From: Nitrospira sp. Ga0074138
GTDB taxonomy: Bacteria; Nitrospirota; Nitrospiria; Nitrospirales; Nitrospiraceae
Length of the DNA: 63,808 nt
Direction: 5' to 3'
Assembly (NCBI GenBank): GCA_001464735.1
Contig: LNDU01000059.1
Location: 1 to 63,808 of the forward strand
Under the pieces are notes generated by a model that ran no database searches, was not told where the DNA came from, and saw only the letters and a list, made by a program, of their open reading frames with translations. Positions 1-7,200 of the stretch are shown piece after piece (the stretch's first letter is position 1; the number at the start of each line of letters is the position of its first letter). Position numbers and translations under genes: made by a program.

Positions 1-1
1 C

Positions 2-67
2 GCGCCCAAGACCATTCTGGATCCGTTCCCCAGCCAGGTCGGCCCGGGTGCGAAGTCGGTCTACTAG
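2..67 (+). CDS. C-terminal end of an unidentified protein (partial)
   Basis: The window opens inside a reading frame that runs to a TAG at 65-67. Only 21 residues are visible, ending PSQVGPGAKSVY. That is too little to name the protein. It is followed at once by a strong intrinsic terminator, so this is very probably the true end of a transcription unit. Because the window closes in nxrA, a gene linked to nitrite oxidation is possible here, but nothing in the visible residues shows it. Confidence 0.5.
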   Translation, partial: APKTILDPFPSQVGPGAKSVY

Positions 68-94
68 TCGATAGCAGGAGCGGTGTCAGGATGC

Positions 95-135
95 GGCCCG
101 GAATTCCCATCAGGGGATTCCGGGCCATGTTTTTT
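95..135 (+). terminator. Strong intrinsic terminator
   Basis: A 14-bp GC-rich stem (95-108 with 113-126, one G-T wobble) closes a 4-nt ATCA loop and is followed by ATG and a run of six T. It lies 28 bases after the stop codon of the partial gene at the left edge and must end its transcript. The rest of the gap up to 389 holds no gene. A TTGACA at 244-249 has no good -10 partner. Confidence 0.9.
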
Positions 136-389
136 CTGCCTTACGGCTGTGACTTCCGTATAACCTACTAATCTGTAGGGTCCCCTTGCACCGGAATTTC
201 TTCCCGCCTAAAATATTAAGGTACGACTCAAAGTGTCCGTTGTTTGACAGTGATCTGTAAAAACATGGCATTCCAAATAGTTGTTCATGTAAGTCTCGGG
301 ACGGTGGAGGCTGCGCTGGGATAGAGTTTGGCTCTTGTTCTGTTGTTAGGCACGCTATTGGGAGTACTTACTTAGAAAGGAGGAATTCT

Positions 390-773
390 ATGTCTGTTGA
401 ACGTACCTGTCCAACTTGCAAGACTGATAAGGCGCAACGCATCCGGGACATTCTGGAACAATCGCCGTCTGCAAAAGCGTTGACTGGTTTTCCAACGTCG
501 TATCTCCCGCCAAAGGTCCCCTGGGCCTATCTTCAGGGATTTCTGCTTGGGGTCCCCGTGTATGTTGGCCTCCTACTGACCATCGGGTCCCCTCAAGGTT
601 CAGAAGCAGAGATGGCGGTCACAGAGATCGTCTCGTCTGCAGGATTATTGGGGGTATGGGTTGGATACGGAAGGTTGAAAACTAAGACCTATACTGAGAA
701 GCTGGCTGAATGGAAGGATACCATTGCGTCGAAGTTCTTGTGCCGGAAATGCAGTCATGCGTTTGAAGGGTAG
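390..773 (+). CDS. Small membrane protein with two CxxC knuckles
   Basis: 127-aa protein of unknown function. A CPTC pair near the N-terminus (residues 7-10) and a CRKC pair near the C-terminus look like the two halves of a zinc ribbon brought together by the fold. Between them lie two hydrophobic segments, about residues 47-66 and 77-95, that would form a membrane hairpin with both Cys pairs on the same side. The start is well placed behind AAAGGAGG. The last 17 bases overlap the next gene, suggesting translational coupling. Confidence 0.75.
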   Translation: MSVERTCPTCKTDKAQRIRDILEQSPSAKALTGFPTSYLPPKVPWAYLQGFLLGVPVYVGLLLTIGSPQGSEAEMAVTEIVSSAGLLGVWVGYGRLKTKTYTEKLAEWKDTIASKFLCRKCSHAFEG

Positions 774-1209
774 GCTCCTCACGGGAGTTGTGTTCGGTAT
801 CTGGTTTACTTGTGATGCAGTCAGTTTTGCGTCTGGTGAGACGAGATGGGTGCCAATTGAGGATGCGTATCAAACACCCAACCTATATACGGTGTATGTT
901 GATCCTGGCTTGGTAAGTCTGGGTGGAAGTGTTGTCGTGTTAAGGCAATTGACGGACTATCTGTGGATGCAAGGGAATGCTGGGTTTGGACGATTTGGAC
1001 CGGGGCCTCATCGGTTTTTCTCGACCGTGACTCGTAAAGAAGTTCATTGTGCAGACAAACGTGTGCGATTGCTTGCCTTCACTGAGTTTTCACACCACAT
1101 GGGAACTGGTCGACCGGCAGAGGGCTCTGTGGACCAGAGTCAGTGGCTCCCTATCGAACCAGCCAGCATTAATGAAGGTCTGTGGAAGATCGCCTGCAGT
1201 CAGCGCTAG
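757..1209 (+). CDS. Secreted surface-adhesin E-like protein
   Basis: 150-aa exported protein. I chose the ATG at 757, which gives a compact signal peptide: MRLKGR, then a hydrophobic stretch ending near CDAVSFASG. The upstream ATG at 724 would add an unlikely leader. The mature part has the layout of the surface-adhesin protein E family seen in Haemophilus and many Gram-negatives: a WVPI...VYVD opening strand, a single internal Cys in KEVHCADKR, and a closing LWKIACSQR. The two Cys probably form a disulfide. It is coupled to the preceding small membrane gene by a 17-base overlap. Function in this organism is unknown; adhesion is only the family name. Confidence 0.65.
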   Translation: MRLKGRLLTGVVFGIWFTCDAVSFASGETRWVPIEDAYQTPNLYTVYVDPGLVSLGGSVVVLRQLTDYLWMQGNAGFGRFGPGPHRFFSTVTRKEVHCADKRVRLLAFTEFSHHMGTGRPAEGSVDQSQWLPIEPASINEGLWKIACSQR

Positions 1210-1458
1210 CCGAGCGCCATATCTTGATTTTCAGTTCGATAAATTCAGGCAGGTCTGTAACGGCAAACCGAGACGGTAAGCGATGTCTATTCGGAATGAT
1301 ATTGGTGTCCCCAATCGGAATGTGAACCTTTCAATGTTGCATCGGGCACACCTTGTCATCCCGTTTTCTGGAGACCTTCCGGCCCGCGCCGCGTAATGCG
1401 CTTGTAGAGCAGCGGTCTGGGCCGGAGATCCTTTGGCGTCTGGATCAGTGCGAGCCGT

Positions 1459-1785
1459 TTACCAGCGATCGCGCTTTCCACCGGGACGACCACCACCGCC
1501 ACCGCCACCGTATCCACCGCCACCACCAGAACGCGGTTCCTGTGGTTTGGCTTCATTGACCGTGAGTGTGCGGCCACCCATCTCTGTGCCATTCAGCGCC
1601 GTGATCGCGGCTTGCGCTTCCGCATCCGAGGACATCTCCACGAAACCAAATCCACGCGACTGTCCCGTGAACTTGTCTGAGATGATCTTCGCAGAGGCCA
1701 CCGTGCCATGCGCCCCGAACGTTTCGGTCAATTGCTGCTCGGTCGCCGAATACGGCAACCCACCGACATAAAGCTTTGAACCCAT
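1459..1785 (-). CDS. Glycine-rich RRM RNA-binding protein
   Basis: 108-aa single-RRM protein of the cyanobacterial RbpA/plant GRP type. RNP2 is KLYVGGLPY (residues 3-11) and RNP1 is RGFGFVEM (about 44-51). A C-terminal Gly/Arg-rich tail (GGGGGYGGGG) ends in KRDRW. The ATG at 1785 is chosen because it sits 8 bases behind a perfect AGGAGG. A longer frame to 1896 has no ribosome site and unlikely composition. Such proteins bind single-stranded RNA and often act as cold-shock RNA chaperones. It is monocistronic, with a long upstream region that contains a hairpin. Confidence 0.92.
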   Translation of the reverse strand: MGSKLYVGGLPYSATEQQLTETFGAHGTVASAKIISDKFTGQSRGFGFVEMSSDAEAQAAITALNGTEMGGRTLTVNEAKPQEPRSGGGGGYGGGGGGGRPGGKRDRW

Positions 1786-1943
1786 CTTGGGGTCCTCCTG
1801 TGATGATGACATTGTCCATGACGCGAGAGGGTTTCGCAAAAGGAAGACGCGACCCAAGGATGGTACGGCGTAACGGGGATGAGGCTGAACTTCCAATCAC
1901 GGTCTCGGTAGGAACAACATCGGTAATAGGCCGTCTTACGCTC

Positions 1944-1972
1944 GTTTCATGCGAGGCCTGACGCGATGAAAC
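1944..1972. other. Hairpin in the gap upstream of the RRM gene
   Basis: GTTTCAT (1944-1950) and ATGAAAC (1966-1972) form an inverted repeat that extends inward through GCG/CGC with one bulged base. It lies about 160 bases upstream of the RRM start codon in a 585-base gap (1786-2370) without genes. It could be part of a structured 5' leader of that gene or an operator. No T-run follows on either strand, so it is not a terminator. I see no other strong element in the left part of the gap. Confidence 0.4.
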
Positions 1973-2303
1973 AGTTTGAGTGTATCAAGATGCCACAACA
2001 ATAGAAAGTGGTCCTTACGGCTCAGGCTTTCAGTCATTTATTTCTGCGCTAGATCCTGTAGCTGGATCATGGTTAGGGTATGTCTGATCCTGATGAGCTT
2101 TCCAGGTGTTTGGCCTACAAAGAATGTGGTGTCTCGAACGGGAAAGTGGAGTCCTTACCCACGCGGTTTGAGCACCTCCCCATCCCGTTTTCAGGGGAAA
2201 TGAGGGTGGCAGCATGAGCTGGTCGCAAGCGAACTCCCTAGATTGCTATCTCGTTTCAGCGATAGTTATAATGTGTCCTCTCGGCTGTCCAAGCGCACAG
2301 ACT

Positions 2304-2323
2304 TTTTGAAAACGTTTTGAAAA
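2304..2323 (+). promoter_or_regulatory. Candidate operator of the Panacea toxin-antitoxin pair
   Basis: Two exact copies of the 9-mer TTTTGAAAA (2304-2312 and 2315-2323), separated by CG, create a central AAAACGTTTT palindrome. They lie 48 bases upstream of the antitoxin-like gene. A loose promoter (TTGAAA, then TAATAG 18 bases later) overlaps the second copy. Paired repeats over a promoter are typical autoregulatory sites of toxin-antitoxin operons. That this one binds the antitoxin is inference. Confidence 0.4.
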
Positions 2324-2370
2324 ATTATGAATTTGGTTCCTAATAGACTCCACAGTAAGGAGTACGCGCT

Positions 2371-2931
2371 ATGTCACGCCTAAGAAGAAGTCAGCGGCTC
2401 AGTACGCGAGACCTCAAGAAGTTGAAGACCCTCGTGCACTATGTGTGTTCGAAGTGTCCTGATACGACGTTGCTCGGCGCAACAAAGCTGAATAAGATCT
2501 TGTGGTACGCGGACGCGATTTCTCTTGAAACTCGGGGGGTCTCTCTCACACGAGAGACGTATGTGAAGCAGCAGTTCGGTCCCGTGCCCAAGCATGTCCT
2601 CCAGGTGATAAAGCTGCTAGAGGATGAAGGCGCGATTGCCGTCAAAAATACGCCTTTTCACAATTATGAAAAGCGCGAGTTTGTCTCGCTCACCCAACCA
2701 AACATTTCGATGTTCACACCCGATGAGATTAGTCTCATCGACGATGTCATTCGCGAAATTTGTTTCAACCACACCGCGACGTCCATAAGCCTCGCGTCCC
2801 ATGATCGAATTTGGGAATTGGCCGAGATCGGCGATGAGCTGCCGCTGGAAACGGTTTTTGCCTCTGAGCTCGATGAGGTTACAGAAACAGATGTGAAGTG
2901 GGCGAGGCAGGCGTTGAGTCAGATCGCGTAG
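2371..2931 (+). CDS. Panacea (SocA/DUF4065) domain antitoxin-like protein
   Basis: 186-aa protein with the Panacea (DUF4065, SocA-like) fold. It has the typical TKLNKILWYADAISL helix near residue 40-55, the QQFGPVPKHV motif about 70-79, and a C-terminal region with a short ISLASHDRIWELA motif. Panacea proteins are antitoxins of PanTA systems and neutralise a wide range of partner toxins. This one carries about 20 basic residues before the domain that could contribute to DNA or toxin contact. It is followed after 4 bases by a small gene that looks like a toxin, so the two must be co-translated. An AAGGAG site lies upstream of the ATG. Confidence 0.85.
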   Translation: MSRLRRSQRLSTRDLKKLKTLVHYVCSKCPDTTLLGATKLNKILWYADAISLETRGVSLTRETYVKQQFGPVPKHVLQVIKLLEDEGAIAVKNTPFHNYEKREFVSLTQPNISMFTPDEISLIDDVIREICFNHTATSISLASHDRIWELAEIGDELPLETVFASELDEVTETDVKWARQALSQIA

Positions 2932-2935
2932 GGCG

Positions 2936-3232
2936 ATGACGCCGCTTCGAAAGCTTCGCGTTGCGCCAGCAACCAAAGAATACCTGAAGGAGGAAGAGGA
3001 ACGAGATCCGCTAGTGAGAAAAGTATTCGACGGTTTGACGTGGCGGTTACTTCACGAACAGAACCCTCCTGGCTATCCACTCCCCGAGTCTCATCCCACG
3101 AGATACCTGATTAAAAAGGCCTACCGGTTTCCTGTACCGCGCCTGCTGAGGCTGGTCTATCAAATGAACGAGACAGAGGTCTTTATCGAACTGGCCCAAG
3201 TGGTGGATTTTAACGAGCAAGAAAACTCGTAA
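2936..3232 (+). CDS. Probable RelE/ParE-like toxin partner
   Basis: 98-aa basic protein starting 4 bases after the Panacea stop codon. The C-terminal half (YRFPVPRLLRLVYQMNE, then TEVFIELAQVVDF) has the alternation of beta strands with basic residues seen in RelE/ParE-fold toxins. The N-terminal half is helical and charged (KEYLKEEEERDPL). I do not recognise a specific named family, and catalytic residues cannot be assigned by eye. Its position immediately after a Panacea antitoxin gene is the main reason for calling it a toxin. A DUF of unrelated fold is possible. Confidence 0.6.
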   Translation: MTPLRKLRVAPATKEYLKEEEERDPLVRKVFDGLTWRLLHEQNPPGYPLPESHPTRYLIKKAYRFPVPRLLRLVYQMNETEVFIELAQVVDFNEQENS

Positions 3233-3486
3233 ATGTACGTTGCAATGTCGCCGGTGATCCACCTCGTTATTCCGTTTTCAGGAGAAATGAGAATAGCAGT
3301 CTGAAAGAGCCAGGGAACTGCCTTGGTCATCCGTGTTAGAAAATTTGGATAGCCCCACCTCAGACAACCTACCCCATAAGAAAACCACAAACCAGGACTC
3401 CCCCGGCATGGGGCGAGATGGGAATAGTTTGTCCTGTCCTGATAGCAGTGTGGTAGCAGACGGTGAGGGAGATGCAGTTGTCGAGT

Positions 3487-3885
3487 CTACTGATACTTCC
3501 GACGTTTGAACGCGGCGACATCGGATGCATCGAGTGTAAAAAATTCAGTATTTCGCACGCGCTTCGAACTAAACCGAAGATGCCAGTAGGACTCAATGCC
3601 AGCGGGATCATCAGTCGGGATCGTGTGAATCAGAGTGGTGGGGTCAGGAAGATCAAGCCGCACTTCACGATGACGCCGAGAAGGGGATGTGGTGCGGCCA
3701 ATTTTATACCGACGCCCAGACCGCATCATATAAACGTAGCCATTGATAGGAGCGTGGTCATCAAGCTGAGGTTCAACTTGTTCTGCTTCCATTCGCTCAG
3801 CTGCGATCTTAGCCGCGATGGACAGATTGTCGTTCGCTGCGCAGTACGCGGAGAGTCTTGAGACAAAATCGGGCATATTTCGCAC
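3487..3885 (-). pseudogene. C-terminal part of a split GIY-YIG (Mug113/T5orf172) protein
   Basis: 132-codon frame carrying a GIY-YIG-superfamily domain of the Mug113/T5orf172 type: GYVYMMRSGRRYKIG (about 49-63), then the TDDPAGIESYWHLRF helix and a closing EFFTLDASDVAAFKRRKY. It continues, in the same frame and with no gap, the frame at 3886-4209. The codon between them is TGA and the next codon is GTG. Known relatives have an N-terminal homing-endonuclease-associated repeat and this domain in one chain, so I read this as the downstream part of a gene broken by a point mutation. Re-initiation at the GTG could still make the domain separately. Confidence 0.75.
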
Positions 3886-4209
3886 TCAGCGCACGACTTT
3901 GATGCTCGGAAAGGATTCATTGCGACCGCGCTCTAAGAGCATTTCAGTTCCGGTAGGCCACTTCTTCAGCGTCTCAATGAGCTGCGCAAAGGCTTCAATG
4001 ACAATTTCCTCCTCCGTTCTTGGGTTAGAAAATTCCATGGTTCGGAGTCCCGCTTCAGTGAGGGCGTCATTCCACCTCGCCCAAAACTTGCCAAGTAGCT
4101 GATGTGCTTTCATGCCAGTAGCTGCAAGAAAGGCGTCGAGGCTTATGTGTCCTCCACGTTGTTTTCCGAGGCGCCGAATGTCCGAGAGGATTTGCTCTTT
4201 CGTAATCAC
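3886..4209 (-). pseudogene. N-terminal part of the split gene: HNH-associated repeat
   Basis: 107-aa frame with the helical repeat found beside HNH and GIY-YIG homing-type nucleases: a first unit near residues 4-50 (KEQILSDIRRLGKQRGGHIS to FWARWNDALTEAG) and a second near 66-105 (EEEIVIEAFAQLIETLKKWP to SFPSIKVVR). It stops at TGA (3886-3888) exactly where full-length relatives run on to the Mug113 domain, which follows here in frame. The remaining piece would bind DNA but lack the nuclease-like domain. The 211-base gap upstream (4210-4420) has no recognisable gene. Confidence 0.75.
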
Positions 4210-4420
4210 AATAATCTCAGGAGGCTTTGTTAATGATGTTTATAGAGGGGCCACAAAATTATCAAGACCATATTGACCCACGCTGTAATGAGTCGCTGGT
4301 TATCCGGTTCGTACCGACATTTCTTGCTGCGCGAAGGACCGATACAGAATCACATGATTGTGATCAGCGGGGATGATACCCACCTGTGCGAGTCCCATTC
4401 ATAGTGAGTGTGACTCGTTC

Positions 4421-5224
4421 CTACGTTTCAAAGGCTTCCAACATGGCTTCTTCTCCCGGCTGATCCAAAGACCTCATGAAGAGGTTACGCGCTTCTACCC
4501 CAATCTGAAATCTTCTCTTGGAAGGCCGAACTCCTGTGCCTTTCACCATTAATTCGATCTCATATCCGTCATCGCCGCAATAACACTCCCGTTTGGCCAC
4601 TGGAGACGTATGCTCCAAAAGTATGTCTGGTTGCCAGAACTTATTGAAGAACGAGACGACATCGACCAACCGTTTTTCTTGTGCGGTGAGTGTCATCGTG
4701 CTGACATGTGGAGGGGCGTGAGTGACGTGCAATGGTAGAGGGATATACCCAACGACTTCCTGAGGGACTGGTTCAATTGCGGTCAACCATACTTGTACGT
4801 CCAGAATCTCATTGTTCGTCGTGTTTCTAACGGCCACTGTATACTTTTGCCATTGTCCTTCATTGATACCGTACCCTTCTGTTCGCCCAACATGCTTGTA
4901 ACTACCGTCTTCTGAAAACTCAATTCGTAATGGAATCGTGCGACGATTATGAGAGCGATCGAGCTCTGTCTCATCCCGCTTCTCTATCTGCGTCGTAGCC
5001 ATCACGTTGTTAGTGTTCAAAGTTTTTGCGATGGAATCACGAAGCCATTGCCAGACAATTAAGACGGGCGAGCCAAGTCCGATAACAACGAACACAATTG
5101 CCGCCAAGATAATAGCAAAGCGTACTCCATAGCTAATGGCATCCGGTGCGATCAGCCATTGACCAATCGCGACGGCAATCGCCACACATCCTAGCCATAC
5201 ACCCATCCGAGATTCCATGCCCAC
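4421..5224 (-). CDS. Two-helix membrane protein of unknown function
   Basis: 267-aa protein that I do not recognise. Two hydrophobic segments near the N-terminus (about residues 9-27 and 34-58) anchor it. The rest is a soluble domain with immunoglobulin-like strand spacing (QWQKYTVAVRNTTNNEILDVQVWL, 120-145) and a CYCGDDGYEIELMVKG strand near 215-230, ending in an acidic tail. ATG codons at 5224 and 5218 are both possible starts. It stands alone between the split nuclease gene and the tRNA-Glu region. Such two-TM plus beta-domain proteins are common near mobile or defence genes, but no role can be claimed. Confidence 0.7.
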   Translation of the reverse strand: MGMESRMGVWLGCVAIAVAIGQWLIAPDAISYGVRFAIILAAIVFVVIGLGSPVLIVWQWLRDSIAKTLNTNNVMATTQIEKRDETELDRSHNRRTIPLRIEFSEDGSYKHVGRTEGYGINEGQWQKYTVAVRNTTNNEILDVQVWLTAIEPVPQEVVGYIPLPLHVTHAPPHVSTMTLTAQEKRLVDVVSFFNKFWQPDILLEHTSPVAKRECYCGDDGYEIELMVKGTGVRPSKRRFQIGVEARNLFMRSLDQPGEEAMLEAFET

Positions 5225-5340
5225 CGTTTTTGTGAGGAGTGAATTTTAGGGTGGATTGTTAGTGTCGTGTCAAGAGAGGTTCACCACCACCAATCCTCTA
5301 ACATATGTACATCCCTCCTGGCCCCACCGTACGATGGCCC

Positions 5341-5500
5341 CCACGTCGTGCATCTGACGTGGAAGACCCGAGCGCGGGGCTGATCCCCTCGCGTGACGCC
5401 GCTGGTTCATCTCCAGCGGCGGGTCTTCCTTCATGCCTCACGAGGACCTGTGGACGACAGCTCCGACACAGCAGCTTCTTCGAAAGCTTCTGTCGAATCA
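5341..5500. other. Stacked hairpins in a gene-free region; possible structured RNA or repeat
   Basis: The 383-base gap 5225-5608 holds no convincing gene but several exact inverted repeats. CCACGTC (5341-5347) pairs with GACGTGG (5356-5362). GGAAGACCC (5361-5369) pairs with GGGTCTTCC (5421-5429). The latter encloses one hairpin at 5373-5393 (7 bp with a G-T) and one perfect 8-bp stem, GCCGCTGG (5398-5405) with CCAGCGGC (5413-5420). A further imperfect hairpin around AGCTTCTTCGAAAGCT lies near 5473-5492. The GGAAGACCC stem with two inner hairpins makes a three-way junction. It is either a structured RNA or a REP-like palindromic element; strand unknown. Confidence 0.5.
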
Positions 5501-5605
5501 TATTCGGGTGTGGCGTTAGGCGCGATGGCGTGAGAAGGTTCGCTGGTTGGAAGGGGAAGCGGCTGTGGGTAAGCTTTTCAACGGCTTAGTCCACACTGAA
5601 AATGT

Positions 5606-5683
5606 TGGTGTCCCCAACGGGATTTGAACCCGTGTTACTGCCTTGAAAGGGCAATGTCCTAGGCCAGGCTAGACGATGGGGAC
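5606..5683 (-). tRNA. tRNA-Glu (anticodon TTC)
   Basis: Read on the minus strand it starts GTCCCCATCGTCTAG and folds into a full cloverleaf. The 7-bp acceptor stem is GTCCCCA with TGGGGAC (5677-5683 and 5610-5616), the anticodon loop is CTTTCAA (TTC), and the T-arm carries GGTTCAAATCC. Discriminator A and the CCA end are encoded (5606-5609). Acceptor, anticodon and T-loop sequences fit bacterial tRNA-Glu. Confidence 0.95.
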
Positions 5684-5832
5684 GTGCCACTATGGATAAG
5701 CGAACAGTGGCACTCATACCACACTCGTCACGGCCCTGTCACTAGGACTGCTCTGCAGATTCCGTGAAGGGAGGAGTCGCAAACGCTCATGACGACGTGT
5801 GAAGATCGAAGGTGTGGCGAGTGGCGATTTAG

Positions 5833-6393
5833 CTAGGGACTAGGTGTATAGACCGGTAACTCCGGATCCATTTCTTTGATGGTACGGTAGGCTTGGTCTT
5901 TCGGTGAGAGGATAGGCTCACTGATTGGCCAGTGAATTCTCAAGGCCGGATCGTTCCACACGATACCTCGCTCATCCCTCGGTGAATAATAAGCAGTACA
6001 CTTATAGAGAAATGTGGCCATCTCGCTCATGACACAAAAGCCATGAGCGCATCCCGGGGGAATGTACAGCTGATGAAGGTTCTTACCAGACAGCTCGACG
6101 CCATACCATTTTCCGAATGTCGGCGATCCCTTTCGAATATCGACGACAACGTCGTAGACCGTCCCCTCAAGGGCCATGACGAGTTTCCCTTGACCATGCG
6201 GCTCCTGAAAATGCAGGCCACGTATGGTGTTTTGGACCGATCGTGAGCAGTTATCTTGCACGAAGTGCTCCGTAATACCTGCCTCAGCGTAGCGCTGCTG
6301 ATGATAGGTTTCCATGAAGTAGCCTCGATGATCGGAGATGATGGACGGTTCGAGCAAGAGTACGCCATGAATGTCAATCGGTGTCACACGCAC
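5833..6393 (-). CDS. rfbC: dTDP-4-dehydrorhamnose 3,5-epimerase
   Basis: 186-aa RmlC-family cupin, the usual length. It epimerises dTDP-4-keto-6-deoxyglucose at C3 and C5 in dTDP-L-rhamnose synthesis for cell-surface polysaccharide. Family motifs in order: LEPSIISDHRGYFMETY (about 14-30), RSVQNTIRGLHFQEPHGQGK (51-70) with the catalytic His in GLHFQ, the YIPPGCAHGF turn (110-119), and ERGIVWNDP near 141-149. The partner genes rfbA, rfbB and rfbD are not in the window. The unrecognised gene 6407-6832 lies 13 bases upstream on the same strand. Confidence 0.95.
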   Translation of the reverse strand: MRVTPIDIHGVLLLEPSIISDHRGYFMETYHQQRYAEAGITEHFVQDNCSRSVQNTIRGLHFQEPHGQGKLVMALEGTVYDVVVDIRKGSPTFGKWYGVELSGKNLHQLYIPPGCAHGFCVMSEMATFLYKCTAYYSPRDERGIVWNDPALRIHWPISEPILSPKDQAYRTIKEMDPELPVYTPSP

Positions 6394-6406
6394 GGCATCC
6401 CCTAGT

Positions 6407-6832
6407 TCATGGCGTCGGATTGGATTTGTGAGGTGGATGATGAGGAGGATCGACGACCGTAGGATGGTCGGGATACAATTGTCCCAATCGATCGATCAAT
6501 GGAGTGGCTTCAGGTGTGCTGGTCATGCGAGCCTCGCTCACCGGATGGTCCCACACCAAGGTCGTAATATTTGCCTCGTGGAAGAGGGATCGGATCGTCG
6601 CAGCGCAGGCGTCGAGCGTAAGTTCTGTTCCTCCTCGGAGGTCCAGCACGCGTTCCTGAGGGGTGGTCGGTGGTGGTTCGGTGTGAATGAAGGCCCAGCA
6701 GCGATCAAAGATCGTTTGCCGAAGTTCTTCCGAGATATTGATCGTCGCCAGATCTGCCGTGCAGAGTGCCGACACGAACAAGACGAACTGGAGATCGGGC
6801 ATGCCCGGATTTTGAACATCGAGAGAAGGCAT
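6407..6832 (-). CDS. Hypothetical protein upstream of rfbC
   Basis: 141-aa frame ending 13 bases before rfbC on the same strand. I recognise no family. The central part (PDLQFVLFVSALCTADLATINISEEL is hydrophobic then mixed; RQTIFDRCWAFIH helical) reads like a real folded protein. The C-terminus is Pro/His-rich and disordered. No clear ribosome site precedes the ATG at 6832 or the internal ATG at 6802, so the start is uncertain. Co-transcription with rfbC is likely if the gene is real. Confidence 0.5.
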   Translation of the reverse strand: MPSLDVQNPGMPDLQFVLFVSALCTADLATINISEELRQTIFDRCWAFIHTEPPPTTPQERVLDLRGGTELTLDACAATIRSLFHEANITTLVWDHPVSEARMTSTPEATPLIDRLGQLYPDHPTVVDPPHHPPHKSNPTP

Positions 6833-6924
6833 ACTGCACTATTATCAGGAGAGATGGTGGGCGAGTCAACTCCCCGTCTAGTGGGGATAAGGAAGAGCCT
6901 GTGTATGGATGAGGAAGGACGGAC

Positions 6925-7200
6925 ATGGTGACGATCGTACTGACCGGACAATTACAAACTGTGGATGGGGAGTGTGATCTGGCATGCGAGATCGATCGCT
7001 CGATCTCAGTTCGCCAACTGATCCAGCGCCAAGGAGTGCAGCTTCGGCATCTGCTGCAACTCCTGCGGGAGAAGAAAGTGCTGGTAACCATCAATAAGAA
7101 GATCGCGAGCGAGGATTCGCTTGTTCAGGATGGGGATGCGATTCGTCTGATCGGACACGATGGGATGGGTGGCAGTGGACTCGGTCCGTCACACCACTAG
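6925..7200 (+). CDS. MoaD/ThiS-like beta-grasp protein with C-terminal tail
   Basis: 91-aa ubiquitin-like protein. The fold follows ThiS/MoaD: opening strand VTIVLTGQLQTVDG, helix ISVRQLIQRQGVQLRHLLQLLREKK, strand VLVTINKKIA, then DSLVQDGDAIRLIGHDGMGG. ThiS and MoaD normally end in Gly-Gly, which is adenylated and thiocarboxylated. Here GlyGly is followed by SGLGPSHH, so activation would need trimming of about eight residues. The start ATG has GAGGAAGGA upstream. The stop overlaps the convergent peptidase stop in a CTAG. Sulfur donor for molybdopterin, thiamine or another cofactor are all possible, and no partner E1-like gene is nearby. Confidence 0.75.
   Translation: MVTIVLTGQLQTVDGECDLACEIDRSISVRQLIQRQGVQLRHLLQLLREKKVLVTINKKIASEDSLVQDGDAIRLIGHDGMGGSGLGPSHH

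Noticed and set aside
1953..2203. Small frames in the gap before the Panacea gene
   Set aside because: No ribosome sites, no motifs, and composition unlike the neighbours.
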